Of a stretch of DNA of 64,000 nucleotides, positions 18,476-29,503 are shown piece after piece (the stretch's first letter is position 1; each line of letters begins with the position of its first letter). A model generated the notes under the pieces. It was not told where the DNA came from. It did not search any database and saw only the letters and a list, made by a program, of their open reading frames with translations. The translations under genes and the position numbers were made by a program. The DNA is from Robertkochia solimangrovi (GTDB lineage: Bacteria; Bacteroidota; Bacteroidia; Flavobacteriales; Flavobacteriaceae): the NCBI RefSeq assembly GCF_007279655.1, contig NZ_QKWN01000012.1, forward strand, positions 62,001 through 126,000, read 5' to 3'.

Positions 18476-20491
18476 ATGAAGAAACACATTGTAACTTTTG
18501 TACTGACACTCGTGATCGGTTTTGTCGCTTCTGCGCAGGATCATTTTAAGACCCATGCCGTTAAAGAAGGTGAGACGGTAGAGCAGATCGCGAAAATGTA
18601 CAGCGTCACTCCTTACAATATCTTAAAATTAAACCCCGAGATAAAATCGGGGTTGAAACCGAATACCATCCTGATTATTCCAGTTGGCGATGTTGCCGTG
18701 CCGGAAACCAAGGATGTGGTGACCACCACAAATGTTGATCCGTTACAGCAGGAAGTGGAGCGTTTCATAAAGCATAAAGTAAGGAAAAAAGAGACGCTGT
18801 ATGGTCTGGCACAGAAGTATAATGTGAGTGAAGCGGTTATCAAAAGATACAATTCACAGCTTTATAGCCGTACACCGATGAAAGGTGAAAAACTGGACAT
18901 TCCGGTATTCAAGAAAATACCTGTAAAAGAGGATAATGGGCTTACCAACGGACTCGTTCCTTACCTGGTGAAGGCTTCAGAAGGGAAATGGCGTATTGCT
19001 TATGAACATGGGATCACCGAAGCGAAATTGCTGGAGCTGAACCCTGAAATGAAAGAAATACTGCAGGAAGGTGATACGCTTATGGTACCCTTCATTGCCG
19101 GGAATGACATGAGAATGGTAGATTCTGACGAATATAATTATTATACGGTTCAGGAGGCAGAAGGTTTTTATCGACTCAATGTAAAACTCGGACTCACGCA
19201 GGATCAGATCGAAATGCTCAATCCTGAAGTTAAGGAAGTCGGGCTTCAAAAGGGGATGATCCTTAAAATACCCAAAGAAGTTACAGGTGATTTTACTGTT
19301 AGTGACGGAAGACTTGTGGAGAAATTCAGTTTGCTGGATAGTCTGAACTATGATTCGGTTTCAAGAATTGCGATCGTACTTCCTCTGGATCTTGGAAGTC
19401 TGGATTACGATTCTATTCCGGCTCTCCAAAGCCGTCTGATGCATACTCCTGGTAAATCACCTGACTTGCTGGAACTGGGAGTCGATTTTTATAGCGGAGT
19501 TCTTGTAGCTCTTGACTCGGCACGCGATCTCGGACTTTCAGTAGATGCTAAGGTCTTCGATAGCGGTAAGAATGAGAACAGAATTTATCAGTTGCTTTCC
19601 AGCGGGCAATTCGCTGACAGAGATGCGATCGTCGGACCAATAATTCCTAATTCCATTAATCAGATCGCTGATTATGCCGGGATGAATGTGCCGGTATTTC
19701 CTCCATTCACCTATAAAGGGATCAATCTTAAATATAATGTTTTTCAAACCCTGCCACCTGATGAGTTATTACGACGTCATATGATCGACTATATGGTGGC
19801 TCATGGTGCGGATAAGAATATCATTATTATTGCTGATAAAGAACATGAGGCGGTACAAAAGGAATTGCAAGCTAAGTTTCCGGGAGCCAAGATCGTAAAT
19901 CCAAAAGATGAATCCATCATCAGATTAGATGACATCAATCCGTTCCTTACCGCAGAAAAGAAGAACTGGGTGATCGTTGAAACCGATAACTTCTCACTTC
20001 TTTATAATATCACTACTGTTGTTAATTCTGCAAGAACTGAAGAATTTAATATTCGTATGCTTACTACCCTCAGAGGTAAGGCCTATGATAATTCCAATAT
20101 TCAGAATATAAGTTTGTCTAACCTTAACTTCATTTATCCGTCACCGTACAACCCGGCGATCAAGGAAAATAGTTTTGCTGAGCGTTATCAGAAACGCTTC
20201 GGAGCGCTTCCGAATCGTTATGCTACCCGTGGATTCGATCTTGTGATGGATCTGCTGTTACGACTTGGGTATAATAAGAATTTATACTATGTGAATTCGA
20301 GGGTCAGCGAGATGGAGTACGTTGAGAATAAATTCGATTATCGCCCATCTACCGAGGGCGGCTACTATAATCGGGCGATGTATATCGTTACTTATGATAA
20401 TCTTGAAATAAAAGAAGTTAAGGATGACACCAACCTCTACAGTGAAGTACCTGGGGGACTTAAGAACGGAATGCGTTCACCTCAAAAGTAA
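18476..20491 (+). CDS. LysM-repeat protein with periplasmic-binding-like C-terminal domain
   Basis: A 671-residue exported protein with a signal peptide ending ASAQ. Four LysM-like repeats follow within residues 25-280 (segments starting HAVKEGETVEQIAKMY, HKVRKKETLYGLAQKY, YLVKASEGKWRIAYEH and YTVQEAEGFYRLNVKL), which bind peptidoglycan. The remaining part, from about residue 295, looks like a type I periplasmic-binding fold similar to the LpoA/LysM ABC-type proteins. A role in cell-wall assembly is likely. Its 3' end overlaps the next gene by 68 bases in a different frame. Confidence 0.85.
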   Translation: MKKHIVTFVLTLVIGFVASAQDHFKTHAVKEGETVEQIAKMYSVTPYNILKLNPEIKSGLKPNTILIIPVGDVAVPETKDVVTTTNVDPLQQEVERFIKHKVRKKETLYGLAQKYNVSEAVIKRYNSQLYSRTPMKGEKLDIPVFKKIPVKEDNGLTNGLVPYLVKASEGKWRIAYEHGITEAKLLELNPEMKEILQEGDTLMVPFIAGNDMRMVDSDEYNYYTVQEAEGFYRLNVKLGLTQDQIEMLNPEVKEVGLQKGMILKIPKEVTGDFTVSDGRLVEKFSLLDSLNYDSVSRIAIVLPLDLGSLDYDSIPALQSRLMHTPGKSPDLLELGVDFYSGVLVALDSARDLGLSVDAKVFDSGKNENRIYQLLSSGQFADRDAIVGPIIPNSINQIADYAGMNVPVFPPFTYKGINLKYNVFQTLPPDELLRRHMIDYMVAHGADKNIIIIADKEHEAVQKELQAKFPGAKIVNPKDESIIRLDDINPFLTAEKKNWVIVETDNFSLLYNITTVVNSARTEEFNIRMLTTLRGKAYDNSNIQNISLSNLNFIYPSPYNPAIKENSFAERYQKRFGALPNRYATRGFDLVMDLLLRLGYNKNLYYVNSRVSEMEYVENKFDYRPSTEGGYYNRAMYIVTYDNLEIKEVKDDTNLYSEVPGGLKNGMRSPQK

Positions 20492-20840
20492 GAATACCTT
20501 TATTACCGATGCCCCGACCGATAACAATGGAAAAGGGGAGGCATTTTCACCTACTGATACCGTAGCCACTGCGCTGGCAAGCTGTATGATGACAGTAATG
20601 GGGATAAAAGCGCGCGATTTGGATGTTGATCTTACCGGAAGTCTAGCGACTGTGGAAAAGATCATGTCGGCTAATCCAAGAAGAATCGCTCGTATCAACG
20701 TCGTGCTGGATATTCCGGTAATGCCGGATGAAAAGTCGGTTAAGATTCTTGAGAACACCGCTCGTACATGCCCGGTACTACTAAGTCTACACGAAGATAT
20801 CATCAAAGATATAACGATCAACTGGAATGTAAATTCCTGA
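20424..20840 (+). CDS. OsmC-family peroxiredoxin-like protein
   Basis: A 138-residue protein with the OsmC/Ohr marks: VKYLGDLRTECVHL at the start, FITDAPTDNNGKGEAFSPTD, the Cys in ALASCMMTVMG and the second Cys in TARTCPVLLSL. The two Cys reduce organic hydroperoxides in known members. The conserved VxYLGDLRTE segment forces the start to 20424, inside the preceding LysM gene, so 68 bases are read in two frames. It is followed by a DUF3820 gene with three bases between. Confidence 0.92.
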   Translation: MTPTSTVKYLGDLRTECVHLKSKNTFITDAPTDNNGKGEAFSPTDTVATALASCMMTVMGIKARDLDVDLTGSLATVEKIMSANPRRIARINVVLDIPVMPDEKSVKILENTARTCPVLLSLHEDIIKDITINWNVNS

Positions 20841-20843
20841 TGT

Positions 20844-21068
20844 ATGAACGATGGATTCAATAGGGAATTCCTGGAAAAGCTAGCTGCCATGAAAATGCCT
20901 TATGGCAAATATAAAGGCAGACTCCTGGTGGATATTCCTGAGCCCTATTATACCTGGTATCGTCAAAAAGGTTTCCCTGAGGGCAAGCTCGGAGACTATC
21001 TGAAAGCCATGCATGAGATAAAGATCAATGGTCTGGAAGGGTTGATCCGTAAAATCAACAGATTATGA
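20844..21068 (+). CDS. DUF3820 family protein
   Basis: A 74-residue protein matching DUF3820 (once named putative quorum-sensing-regulated factor): MPYGKYKGRLLVDIPEPYY followed by the conserved W/Y-Y-x-x-K-G-F-P pattern (TWYRQKGFPEGKLGDYL). Its biochemical role is not established. It starts three bases after the OsmC-like gene and is probably cotranscribed with it. Confidence 0.88.
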   Translation: MNDGFNREFLEKLAAMKMPYGKYKGRLLVDIPEPYYTWYRQKGFPEGKLGDYLKAMHEIKINGLEGLIRKINRL

Positions 21069-21238
21069 TCGTTAAAGTATAGGGTGAGTTTTTGTGATAT
21101 TCTGAGATATGATGATAATTAGTTGGTTTTTTACTACCTGAAATGTAAAGTGTTGAAGAAGGCTGCAATCGTATTCTGAGATTCGTATTAATTATTAAAA
21201 ATCAGTCTGGAGGCGGGATTTTTTTAATTCTTATTTTG

Positions 21239-21246
21239 TATTTTTG
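21239..21246 (+). promoter_or_regulatory. -7 promoter box for pyrG
   Basis: TATTTTTG fits TAnnTTTG, 38 bases upstream of the pyrG ATG. Confidence 0.5.
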
Positions 21247-21260
21247 GCGCGAATTTTTGA

Positions 21261-22919
<1,659 letters not shown>

Positions 22920-22935
22920 AGTACGGAATTGGGTT

Positions 22936-22943
22936 TATCTTTG
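22936..22943 (+). promoter_or_regulatory. -7 promoter box for yidC
   Basis: TATCTTTG fits TAnnTTTG; a TTTG lies at 22910-22913, 22 bases upstream, within the looser spacing accepted for the group. Confidence 0.5.
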
Positions 22944-23030
22944 ATAGCTGAAAGTAAAATGAACAAATTAAGTTCAGATATCGCTATCCCTTCCGGAAGC
23001 GAATTTGATCTCCTAACTAATTATTGTTAA

Positions 23031-24920
23031 ATGGAACAAAAGAAGTTTGACATTAACTCCATCATCGGATTTGTGCTTATCGGTGCGATTTTGATGTGGG
23101 TAATGTATACCAACCAGCCTACACAGGAAGAAATCGATGCAGAAAAGGCGAAGACCGAGCAGGTGGAACAGGAAAAGGCTACAGAAGCCGCAACCACGGA
23201 ATCTACGTCAAGTCAGGAACAGCAGGTCGATCTTAATGATTCTACCGCCCTTGCCAGTTACAAATCTGCATTGGGTGCATTTGGTTATTCCGCTGCCTTA
23301 CCAGCTGCAAAAGGTGGACAGACCGTACTTGAGAATGAGCTTATCAAATTGACGATCGATAACAAAGGGGGTGAGATTACCGAAGCTTTGCTAAAGGATT
23401 TTCATACCTATGACTCTGTACCGGTTTATCTGGTGAAGGATGGTAATTCAAGTTTTAACCTGACATTGCAAACTACTGATAACCGTACCCTGAATACCAA
23501 GGACCTGTTCTTTGAACCAGTCCTTTCTAAGAATGGAGACACACAGGTATTATCAATGCGATTGAAAACAGCATCTAATAATTATCTGGAATATCGGTAT
23601 GAATTGAAGCCTGATGAATTTCTGGTTGATTTTGCCATTCGTTCTCAGGGATTGAACGGGGTACTTAACAGCGCGCAGCCTGTTAACCTGAAATGGGATC
23701 AGAAAGGGATCAGACATAGTAAAAGTATTGAGTATGAAAACCGTTATACACGACTTACTTATATGCATGACGGTTCGGTGAGTAAATTGTCTCCTGCAGG
23801 TGAAGATGAAGAATCGGCATCTGATCTGAAATGGATCTCCTACCGTCTTCACTTTTTCAGCACGATACTTGCTTCGGATAATTCCTTTAAGTCGGCTACG
23901 ATGACCTCAGAAAAATTATTTGAGGAGGAATCACCGGAAGCAAAATATACAAAAGGATACAGCACCACCATTCCACTTGAGGTTCAGGGAGGGGAATTGA
24001 ACTATAATTTGCATTGGTATTATGGTCCTACAGACATCAAGGTGTTGAAGAAATATGAAGACTTAAAATTCATCGATTCCATTCCTTTCGGGTGGGGGAT
24101 CTTCGGATTTATCAATAAATATGTCTTTACACCGCTATATGATTTCCTAAGCTCGTTCCTGCCTTACGGAATAGCGATTATCGTAATGACGATCCTGGTT
24201 CGATTGATCATGTCTCCAGTAACTTATAAATCTTACCTTTCCCAGGCTAAGATGAAAGTATTGCGACCTGAGATCACTGAGATCAATGAGAAGTTTAAGG
24301 ACAACCCTATGAAGCGTCAGCAGGAGACTATGAAGCTATATGGAAAAGCTGGAGTGAGTCCGATGAGTGGTTGCGTGCCGGCATTGATGCAGTTGCCTAT
24401 TTTCTATGCACTCTTCATGTTTTTCCCGACTGCTTTTATGTTAAGGCAAAAACCTTTCCTCTGGGCAGAAGATCTTTCTTCTTATGATGTGATTGCTGAA
24501 TTGCCTTTCAAGATCCCATTCTATGGAGATCATGTGAGTCTATTTCCGATTCTTGCATCAGTAGCGATCTTCTTCTATATGAGAATGACGACAGGACAAC
24601 AGCAAATGATGCAACAGCCAACTCAGGAAGGTATGCCAGATATGGGAAGTATGATGAAATGGATGATCTATATCTCACCATTGATGATGTTATTCTTCTT
24701 TAATAACTATGCGAGTGGTCTGTCTTTGTATTACTTCGTATCTAACCTTATTACCATCGTGATCATGTTGGTGATCAAAAATTATATAATCGATGAGGAT
24801 AAGATTCATGCACAAATTCAGGAAAATAAAAAGAAACCGAAAAAGGAAAACCGTTTCCAGAAGAGAATGCGTGAAATGATGGAGCAGGCAGAGACTCAGC
24901 AAAAACAGGGTAAAAAGTAA
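23031..24920 (+). CDS. yidC: Membrane protein insertase YidC
   Basis: A 629-residue inner-membrane insertase of the long Gram-negative type. One N-terminal span (about residues 8-24) is followed by an acidic/Gln-rich linker, the periplasmic beta-sandwich domain to about residue 360, and the conserved five-span core beginning PYGIAIIVMTILVRLIMSPV, with the hydrophilic-groove Arg in that segment and the hallmark SPMSGCVPALMQLPIFYALF. The Lys-rich tail can contact ribosomes. A strong hairpin terminator follows. Confidence 0.97.
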   Translation: MEQKKFDINSIIGFVLIGAILMWVMYTNQPTQEEIDAEKAKTEQVEQEKATEAATTESTSSQEQQVDLNDSTALASYKSALGAFGYSAALPAAKGGQTVLENELIKLTIDNKGGEITEALLKDFHTYDSVPVYLVKDGNSSFNLTLQTTDNRTLNTKDLFFEPVLSKNGDTQVLSMRLKTASNNYLEYRYELKPDEFLVDFAIRSQGLNGVLNSAQPVNLKWDQKGIRHSKSIEYENRYTRLTYMHDGSVSKLSPAGEDEESASDLKWISYRLHFFSTILASDNSFKSATMTSEKLFEEESPEAKYTKGYSTTIPLEVQGGELNYNLHWYYGPTDIKVLKKYEDLKFIDSIPFGWGIFGFINKYVFTPLYDFLSSFLPYGIAIIVMTILVRLIMSPVTYKSYLSQAKMKVLRPEITEINEKFKDNPMKRQQETMKLYGKAGVSPMSGCVPALMQLPIFYALFMFFPTAFMLRQKPFLWAEDLSSYDVIAELPFKIPFYGDHVSLFPILASVAIFFYMRMTTGQQQMMQQPTQEGMPDMGSMMKWMIYISPLMMLFFFNNYASGLSLYYFVSNLITIVIMLVIKNYIIDEDKIHAQIQENKKKPKKENRFQKRMREMMEQAETQQKQGKK

Positions 24921-24935
24921 TTCATTGAATAATAA

Positions 24936-24974
24936 ATAAAAAAAGGCTGTCAGATTACTGACAGCCTTTTTTTT
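24936..24974. terminator. Bidirectional terminator between yidC and a fasciclin gene
   Basis: GGCTGTCAG at 24945-24953 pairs with CTGACAGCC at 24958-24966 around four bases, flanked by A upstream and eight T downstream, so it works for both convergent genes. Confidence 0.92.
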
Positions 24975-24994
24975 ATTTGCATCCCAGGATGGTT

Positions 24995-26005
24995 TTAATC
25001 GTTGAGTTCAAATACTCCGTCAACGATATGGATCAATCCATTCCATGCAGCTATATTCGCTGTTTCGATCTCAGCAACATTACTTGCTTCATCGATCAGG
25101 TAGACCTGACTTTCGTGGTTTACCGTTAAGTTCGAACCTTCCCAGGTGGTTAGTGATTGCCCTGTGTTGAATTTTTCATACCTGATAATATGATCTTTCA
25201 GGATATGATATTTCAGACATGACATGGTCTCTTCCTGGGTGGTTTCCGTGTTTTCCAGGGACTCGTTTATAGGAGCGAAGATGGTAAAGTCCTTTTCCAG
25301 ATCATTGAGCTCTTTACCCATATCTGCGCTAATTGCATCGAGCATGCTTTTTAATCCGGCCAAAGCCGGGTCTAATTCGATGAGTCGCTTCAGGCTGACC
25401 GGTTGAATAACTGCATCGGTCTTATTGAGGATGCCGTTCCCAACTTTAATGTTCTTTTGAACTACTGATGCCTGATCGTTGATCATCAATTTACCATCTT
25501 TTTGCTGAAGGAAGATGTCGATGTTAACCCTTGACACGAACTCTTCAGACAAGGTCTTAAAGTACGTTCCAGGGAAATATTCCATTCGTTCCTCACCACT
25601 GAACATATGCATTTTGAGCAGTGATGTCAGAAAAGTGGTATTCATATTCTTTACTGAAGAAACATTATTCGCATTTAAATAACTATTGAAGGCAGCATTG
25701 TCAGGAGCGAAGAACGTAAAGGATCCTGGATTATCAAGAGCCTGTTCGTAGCCTATCTGTTCAATTGCTTCAGTGAGTATACTGTAATCCGGATCATCCT
25801 TCAGGTAGCTCCAGATAGATTTGGTTGATACTTCACTGTAACCACCTTCATTTTCGTTGTCTGTCGCGCTTTGTTCCTGTGGGATGCTGAATGTTTCCAT
25901 TTCTAAGTTTGCTTCTTCTTCGAAGCTTTCCGGTTTAGAGCAGGAGATAAGTAGGATAATGGTAACAATGGGGCAGATAACTGAAAAGTTAAATGGTTGT
26001 TTCAT
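24995..26005 (-). CDS. Fasciclin (FAS1) domain lipoprotein
   Basis: A 336-residue lipoprotein: the signal ends LLISCS with the lipid-modified Cys near residue 22, followed by a Glu-rich linker. Two FAS1 domains follow, at about residues 60-200 and 205-335; the marks are FTFFAPDNAAFNSYL and FTIFAPINES for the H1-type motif and NGILNKTDAVIQPV and NGLIHIVDGVFEL for the closing strands. FAS1 domains mediate adhesion or protein contacts at the cell surface. It lies next to a larger four-domain homologue and may share its role. Confidence 0.9.
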   Translation of the reverse strand: MKQPFNFSVICPIVTIILLISCSKPESFEEEANLEMETFSIPQEQSATDNENEGGYSEVSTKSIWSYLKDDPDYSILTEAIEQIGYEQALDNPGSFTFFAPDNAAFNSYLNANNVSSVKNMNTTFLTSLLKMHMFSGEERMEYFPGTYFKTLSEEFVSRVNIDIFLQQKDGKLMINDQASVVQKNIKVGNGILNKTDAVIQPVSLKRLIELDPALAGLKSMLDAISADMGKELNDLEKDFTIFAPINESLENTETTQEETMSCLKYHILKDHIIRYEKFNTGQSLTTWEGSNLTVNHESQVYLIDEASNVAEIETANIAAWNGLIHIVDGVFELND

Positions 26006-26134
26006 ATGTCAAAGAATTTGGTCTGGCCAAATATATATTTTAGTAGGAAAATACTTAATTAACATATAGGAATATTAGTTTAAGTTTCATCAAAAGACGA
26101 TGAAATGTTAAATTTTCGCAACTTATAACAATGT

Positions 26135-26168
26135 AAAAGGGTGCCCTCCTTTCGGAAGGCACCCTTTT
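26135..26168 (-). terminator. Terminator of the large fasciclin gene
   Basis: AAAAGGGTGCC at 26135-26145 pairs with GGCACCCTTTT at 26158-26168; the inner bases TCC/GGA lengthen the stem. It stands just past the minus-strand stop codon at 26192. Confidence 0.9.
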
Positions 26169-26191
26169 AACGAGGTCTGAGGAATGAATTG

Positions 26192-28039
26192 TTATAAAGG
26201 GGGTAGTATAACTTTGTCGATGGCGTGGATTACTCCGTTAACAGCCTGTACGTCGGTTGCAATTATATTAGATATCCTCCCATTTGCGTCGGTAAGAGTG
26301 GCGCCACCCGTTACGTTAGCGGTAATATCCCCTCCCAGGGTTGTTACGGTCATAGCATCGGTTAGATCTCCTGCCCGCACGTTGGCTTCTCCTACGACAT
26401 GATAGTTGAGGGTTGCTTCGAGGGTGGCTGTGTCAATATCATCAAGACTCCCGACTCCCAGTTCGGTCAACAGATCGCCAAATGCAGCATTAGTTGGCGC
26501 GAAAACGGTAAACGGTGCGCTTCCGTCACCCCATGGCGTTGACAAGGTCTCTACATACGTAAAGCTATCTTCCCGGGTAAGCGCGCTAACCAGGGTTGAA
26601 AAATTCGGATCTGCGAGTGCAAAATCAACTACGGTAGGCAATCCTATTACTGCATCTACTGCGTGGATCACTCCATTAGAAGCCTGTATATCGGCTGTTA
26701 TCACATTGGCCACCCCATTAATCATAACTCCATCTTCCGTATTAGCGTAAAGACTAAGTTGATCACCATCTGCATTGGTAGCCATGGAATTGTAGTATCC
26801 CGTTGTGATATCAGCCGATAAGGCTTCTCCTTCAACCACATGATTTAGCAAGATTTCTTTTAAAATATCGGTAGGCACATCTTCCAGACTGCCAAAGCCA
26901 TTGTCATTAAGGAAGGTTGCAAAGGCTGTATTATCCGGGGCAAATACGGTTAACGAAGCTTCGCTATCGTTTAATGCATCTGCTAAACCTGCTGCCTGAA
27001 CCGCAGCGAGAAGGCTGCTATAGTTCTCATCTTCTGCAACCATTTCTGCTATGGTCTTATTCATAGATATGGCGTCGACAACTTCCTGAGGGAGCAATAC
27101 TTTATCGATGGCATGAATCACACCGTTACCTGCCTGAACATCTGCAACTACGACATTTGCATCGGTATCCGTAGCATCATCGATCATAACACCGTCTCCA
27201 GTCATGATTGTAAGGTCACCTCCATTAGCTGTGGTAACGGTCATGCCATCAGTTAGGCCTTCAGAACGGGCGTTGGCTCCAACTACTACATGGTAGGTGA
27301 GTACAGCTTCCAGGGTATCATCATCGATATCATCCAGTGAGGAGATTCCAAGGTCATCCAGCAAAGCCTGAAAAGCGGCATCAGTGGGTGCAAATACGGT
27401 AAATGGTCCGCCATCCATATCATCCAGAAGTCCGGTGTAGGTGTCACCGAAGCGCGATAGCGCACTAACCAGTATAGAGAAATTTGAATTGGCTACCGCG
27501 TGGTCGGTGATACTCGGAATTGTTAAAACACCATCAACAACGTGTACAACACCGTTGGTGGCTTCAATATCTATCGCATTGGCTACCGGCGAGGCAGTAC
27601 CATTGAATATGATACCTCCCTCGGTGTCTATATAGAGACTCAGGTCGCTGTCGTCAGGTCCTGTACCAAGAGTAGTGGTATAACCAGTTGATAGCGAAGA
27701 TGACATTACAACACTGCCCAGTACGTGATTAAGCAGCAGATTGGTGAGTGCCTCATCATTAATGCCGTTTAGATCAGTGATACCCGCATCCTGAAACGCT
27801 TCATCGGTGGGAGCAAAAAGAGTATAGGTTCCGCTCGCATCTAATACATCATCCAGGGCTGAAGCCTGCAGGGCTGCTGCCAGAATTGTATGATTAGCGG
27901 AACTTTCTACAATTTCAGTGATGCTGTACTCCATGGGAAGTTCAGGAGTGCCATCATCGTCATCATTATTACAGGATTGCAGACCTGCAAGAAATACTAA
28001 TAAGATCGTGATTTTGAACAGATGGTTTAGAGTTTTCAT
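26192..28039 (-). CDS. Four-domain fasciclin (FAS1) lipoprotein
   Basis: A 615-residue lipoprotein with a signal ending AGLQSC followed by an Asn/Asp-rich linker, a surface-lipoprotein style start. It has four FAS1 domains in tandem (about residues 38-165, 170-315, 325-460 and 465-612). Each holds the FxVFAPT(D/N)xAF motif and ends with an NGVIHA(I/V)D-type strand. Domains 1/3 and 2/4 look most alike, suggesting duplication of a two-domain unit. The composition is strongly acidic, typical for extracellular adhesins of marine bacteria. Function as adhesin is inferred. Confidence 0.92.
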   Translation of the reverse strand: MKTLNHLFKITILLVFLAGLQSCNNDDDDGTPELPMEYSITEIVESSANHTILAAALQASALDDVLDASGTYTLFAPTDEAFQDAGITDLNGINDEALTNLLLNHVLGSVVMSSSLSTGYTTTLGTGPDDSDLSLYIDTEGGIIFNGTASPVANAIDIEATNGVVHVVDGVLTIPSITDHAVANSNFSILVSALSRFGDTYTGLLDDMDGGPFTVFAPTDAAFQALLDDLGISSLDDIDDDTLEAVLTYHVVVGANARSEGLTDGMTVTTANGGDLTIMTGDGVMIDDATDTDANVVVADVQAGNGVIHAIDKVLLPQEVVDAISMNKTIAEMVAEDENYSSLLAAVQAAGLADALNDSEASLTVFAPDNTAFATFLNDNGFGSLEDVPTDILKEILLNHVVEGEALSADITTGYYNSMATNADGDQLSLYANTEDGVMINGVANVITADIQASNGVIHAVDAVIGLPTVVDFALADPNFSTLVSALTREDSFTYVETLSTPWGDGSAPFTVFAPTNAAFGDLLTELGVGSLDDIDTATLEATLNYHVVGEANVRAGDLTDAMTVTTLGGDITANVTGGATLTDANGRISNIIATDVQAVNGVIHAIDKVILPPL

Positions 28040-28260
28040 CGAATTTACATTTAAATTGTTTAGTGTTTACTAAATAAAGTTAAACAAAAAGAAGCTTAAT
28101 ACAATAATGTTTAACATTAATTAAGAAAAATTAAACATAAAATATTTGGTTTTGATACTGAGATGGTTAGAAACATTAGGTTGCAGGGGCATTTTAGCGT
28201 ATCGGAAGGTTGTAAGGATTTGTATTGATAAGCGTCGAAAGAACTTCTTAACTTATTTTG

Positions 28261-28268
28261 TAATTTTG
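28261..28268 (+). promoter_or_regulatory. -7 promoter box for mnmA
   Basis: TAATTTTG fits TAnnTTTG, 32 bases before the mnmA ATG. The rest of the 28040-28300 intergenic stretch is AT-rich without further recognised features. Confidence 0.5.
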
Positions 28269-28300
28269 CATACTGTCGGGAAGCGACGAAAAATGGTAAT

Positions 28301-29488
28301 ATGAAAAGAGTAGTTGTAGGTTTGTCTGGTGGAGTAGATTCCAGTGTTACTGCATATCTGTTGAAAGAACAAGGGTATGATGTTATCGGGCTTTTTATGA
28401 AGAACTGGCACGATGATACGGTGACCATATCTAATGAATGTCCGTGGCTGGAAGATAGTAATGATGCTATGATCGTTGCCGAGAAACTGGGTATTCCTTT
28501 TCAGACTGTCGACCTCAGTGTAGAATATAAAGAACGCATCGTTGATTATATGTTCAACGAATATGAAAAGGGGCGTACCCCGAACCCGGATGTACTTTGT
28601 AACAGAGAGATTAAATTCGATGTGTTCATGAAGATCGCGTTAAGCCTGGGGGCAGATTATGTGGCGACCGGACATTATTGTAGAAAAGACAGTATTGAAA
28701 AGAATGGTGAAACCATATTTCGATTATTGTCCGGAAAGGATCCAAACAAAGATCAATCGTATTTTCTGTGTCAGTTATCTCAGGAACAATTGGCGAAGAC
28801 CTTATTTCCTATAGGTGAGTTAACCAAACCTGAAGTTCGAAGAATAGCTGCCGAGAACGACCTTATTACTGCAGATAAAAAGGATTCTCAAGGGCTTTGT
28901 TTTGTTGGGAAAGTACGTCTGCCTGAGTTTTTACAGCAAAAATTAAAACCAAAGGCTGGAAATATCATCGAGATCGATGCCGATAGCATGCTGGGTAAAA
29001 AGAACGGAAAAGAGTTCTCTTCAAGACAGGAGGAACTTGAATATCTGGCTGAGAAATTCGTTTATTCTCCGACAGAAGGTAAGGTAGTTGGGCAACATCA
29101 GGGGGCGCATTATTTTACCAAGGGACAACGAAAAGGTCTGGCCGTTGGCGGTACGCCCGAACCTCTCTTTGTTATCGAGACCGATGTAGAAGAAAATGTC
29201 ATATATACAGGTCAGGGGAAAGATCACCCTGGTTTATTTCGAAAAGCTTTGTTTGTATCTCCTGATGAACTTCATTGGGTTAGGGAAGACCTTGCCTTAA
29301 AACCCGGGGAGAATATGAAGTTAAAGGCAAGAATACGTTACCGTCAACCTTTGCAGGAGGCAGAACTCATTCGGGTCGAAGATGGGCTTTATGTTGAATT
29401 CTCTGAACCACAGAGTGCGATTACCGAAGGTCAGTTTGTGGCCTTCTATCAGGATGATGAACTGATAGGTTCCGGTGTTATTGCTTAA
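28301..29488 (+). CDS. mnmA: tRNA-specific 2-thiouridylase MnmA
   Basis: A 395-residue enzyme that thiolates U34 in Lys, Glu and Gln tRNAs. The PP-loop [17 protein letters not shown] lies at the start, the first catalytic Cys in [14 protein letters not shown] and the second in DSQGLCFVG. The C-terminal beta-barrel includes [14 protein letters not shown]. Length is somewhat over the E. coli enzyme and normal for the phylum. A 15-base gap separates it from the downstream oxidoreductase gene, suggesting cotranscription. Confidence 0.97.
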   Translation: MKRVVVGLSGGVDSSVTAYLLKEQGYDVIGLFMKNWHDDTVTISNECPWLEDSNDAMIVAEKLGIPFQTVDLSVEYKERIVDYMFNEYEKGRTPNPDVLCNREIKFDVFMKIALSLGADYVATGHYCRKDSIEKNGETIFRLLSGKDPNKDQSYFLCQLSQEQLAKTLFPIGELTKPEVRRIAAENDLITADKKDSQGLCFVGKVRLPEFLQQKLKPKAGNIIEIDADSMLGKKNGKEFSSRQEELEYLAEKFVYSPTEGKVVGQHQGAHYFTKGQRKGLAVGGTPEPLFVIETDVEENVIYTGQGKDHPGLFRKALFVSPDELHWVREDLALKPGENMKLKARIRYRQPLQEAELIRVEDGLYVEFSEPQSAITEGQFVAFYQDDELIGSGVIA

Positions 29489-29503
29489 AATCAAAATCAA
29501 TTT

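Noticed and set aside
24936-24974. Hairpin after yidC as a riboswitch or attenuator
   Set aside because: It is a plain perfect stem with A and T flanks between convergent genes, that is, a bidirectional terminator.
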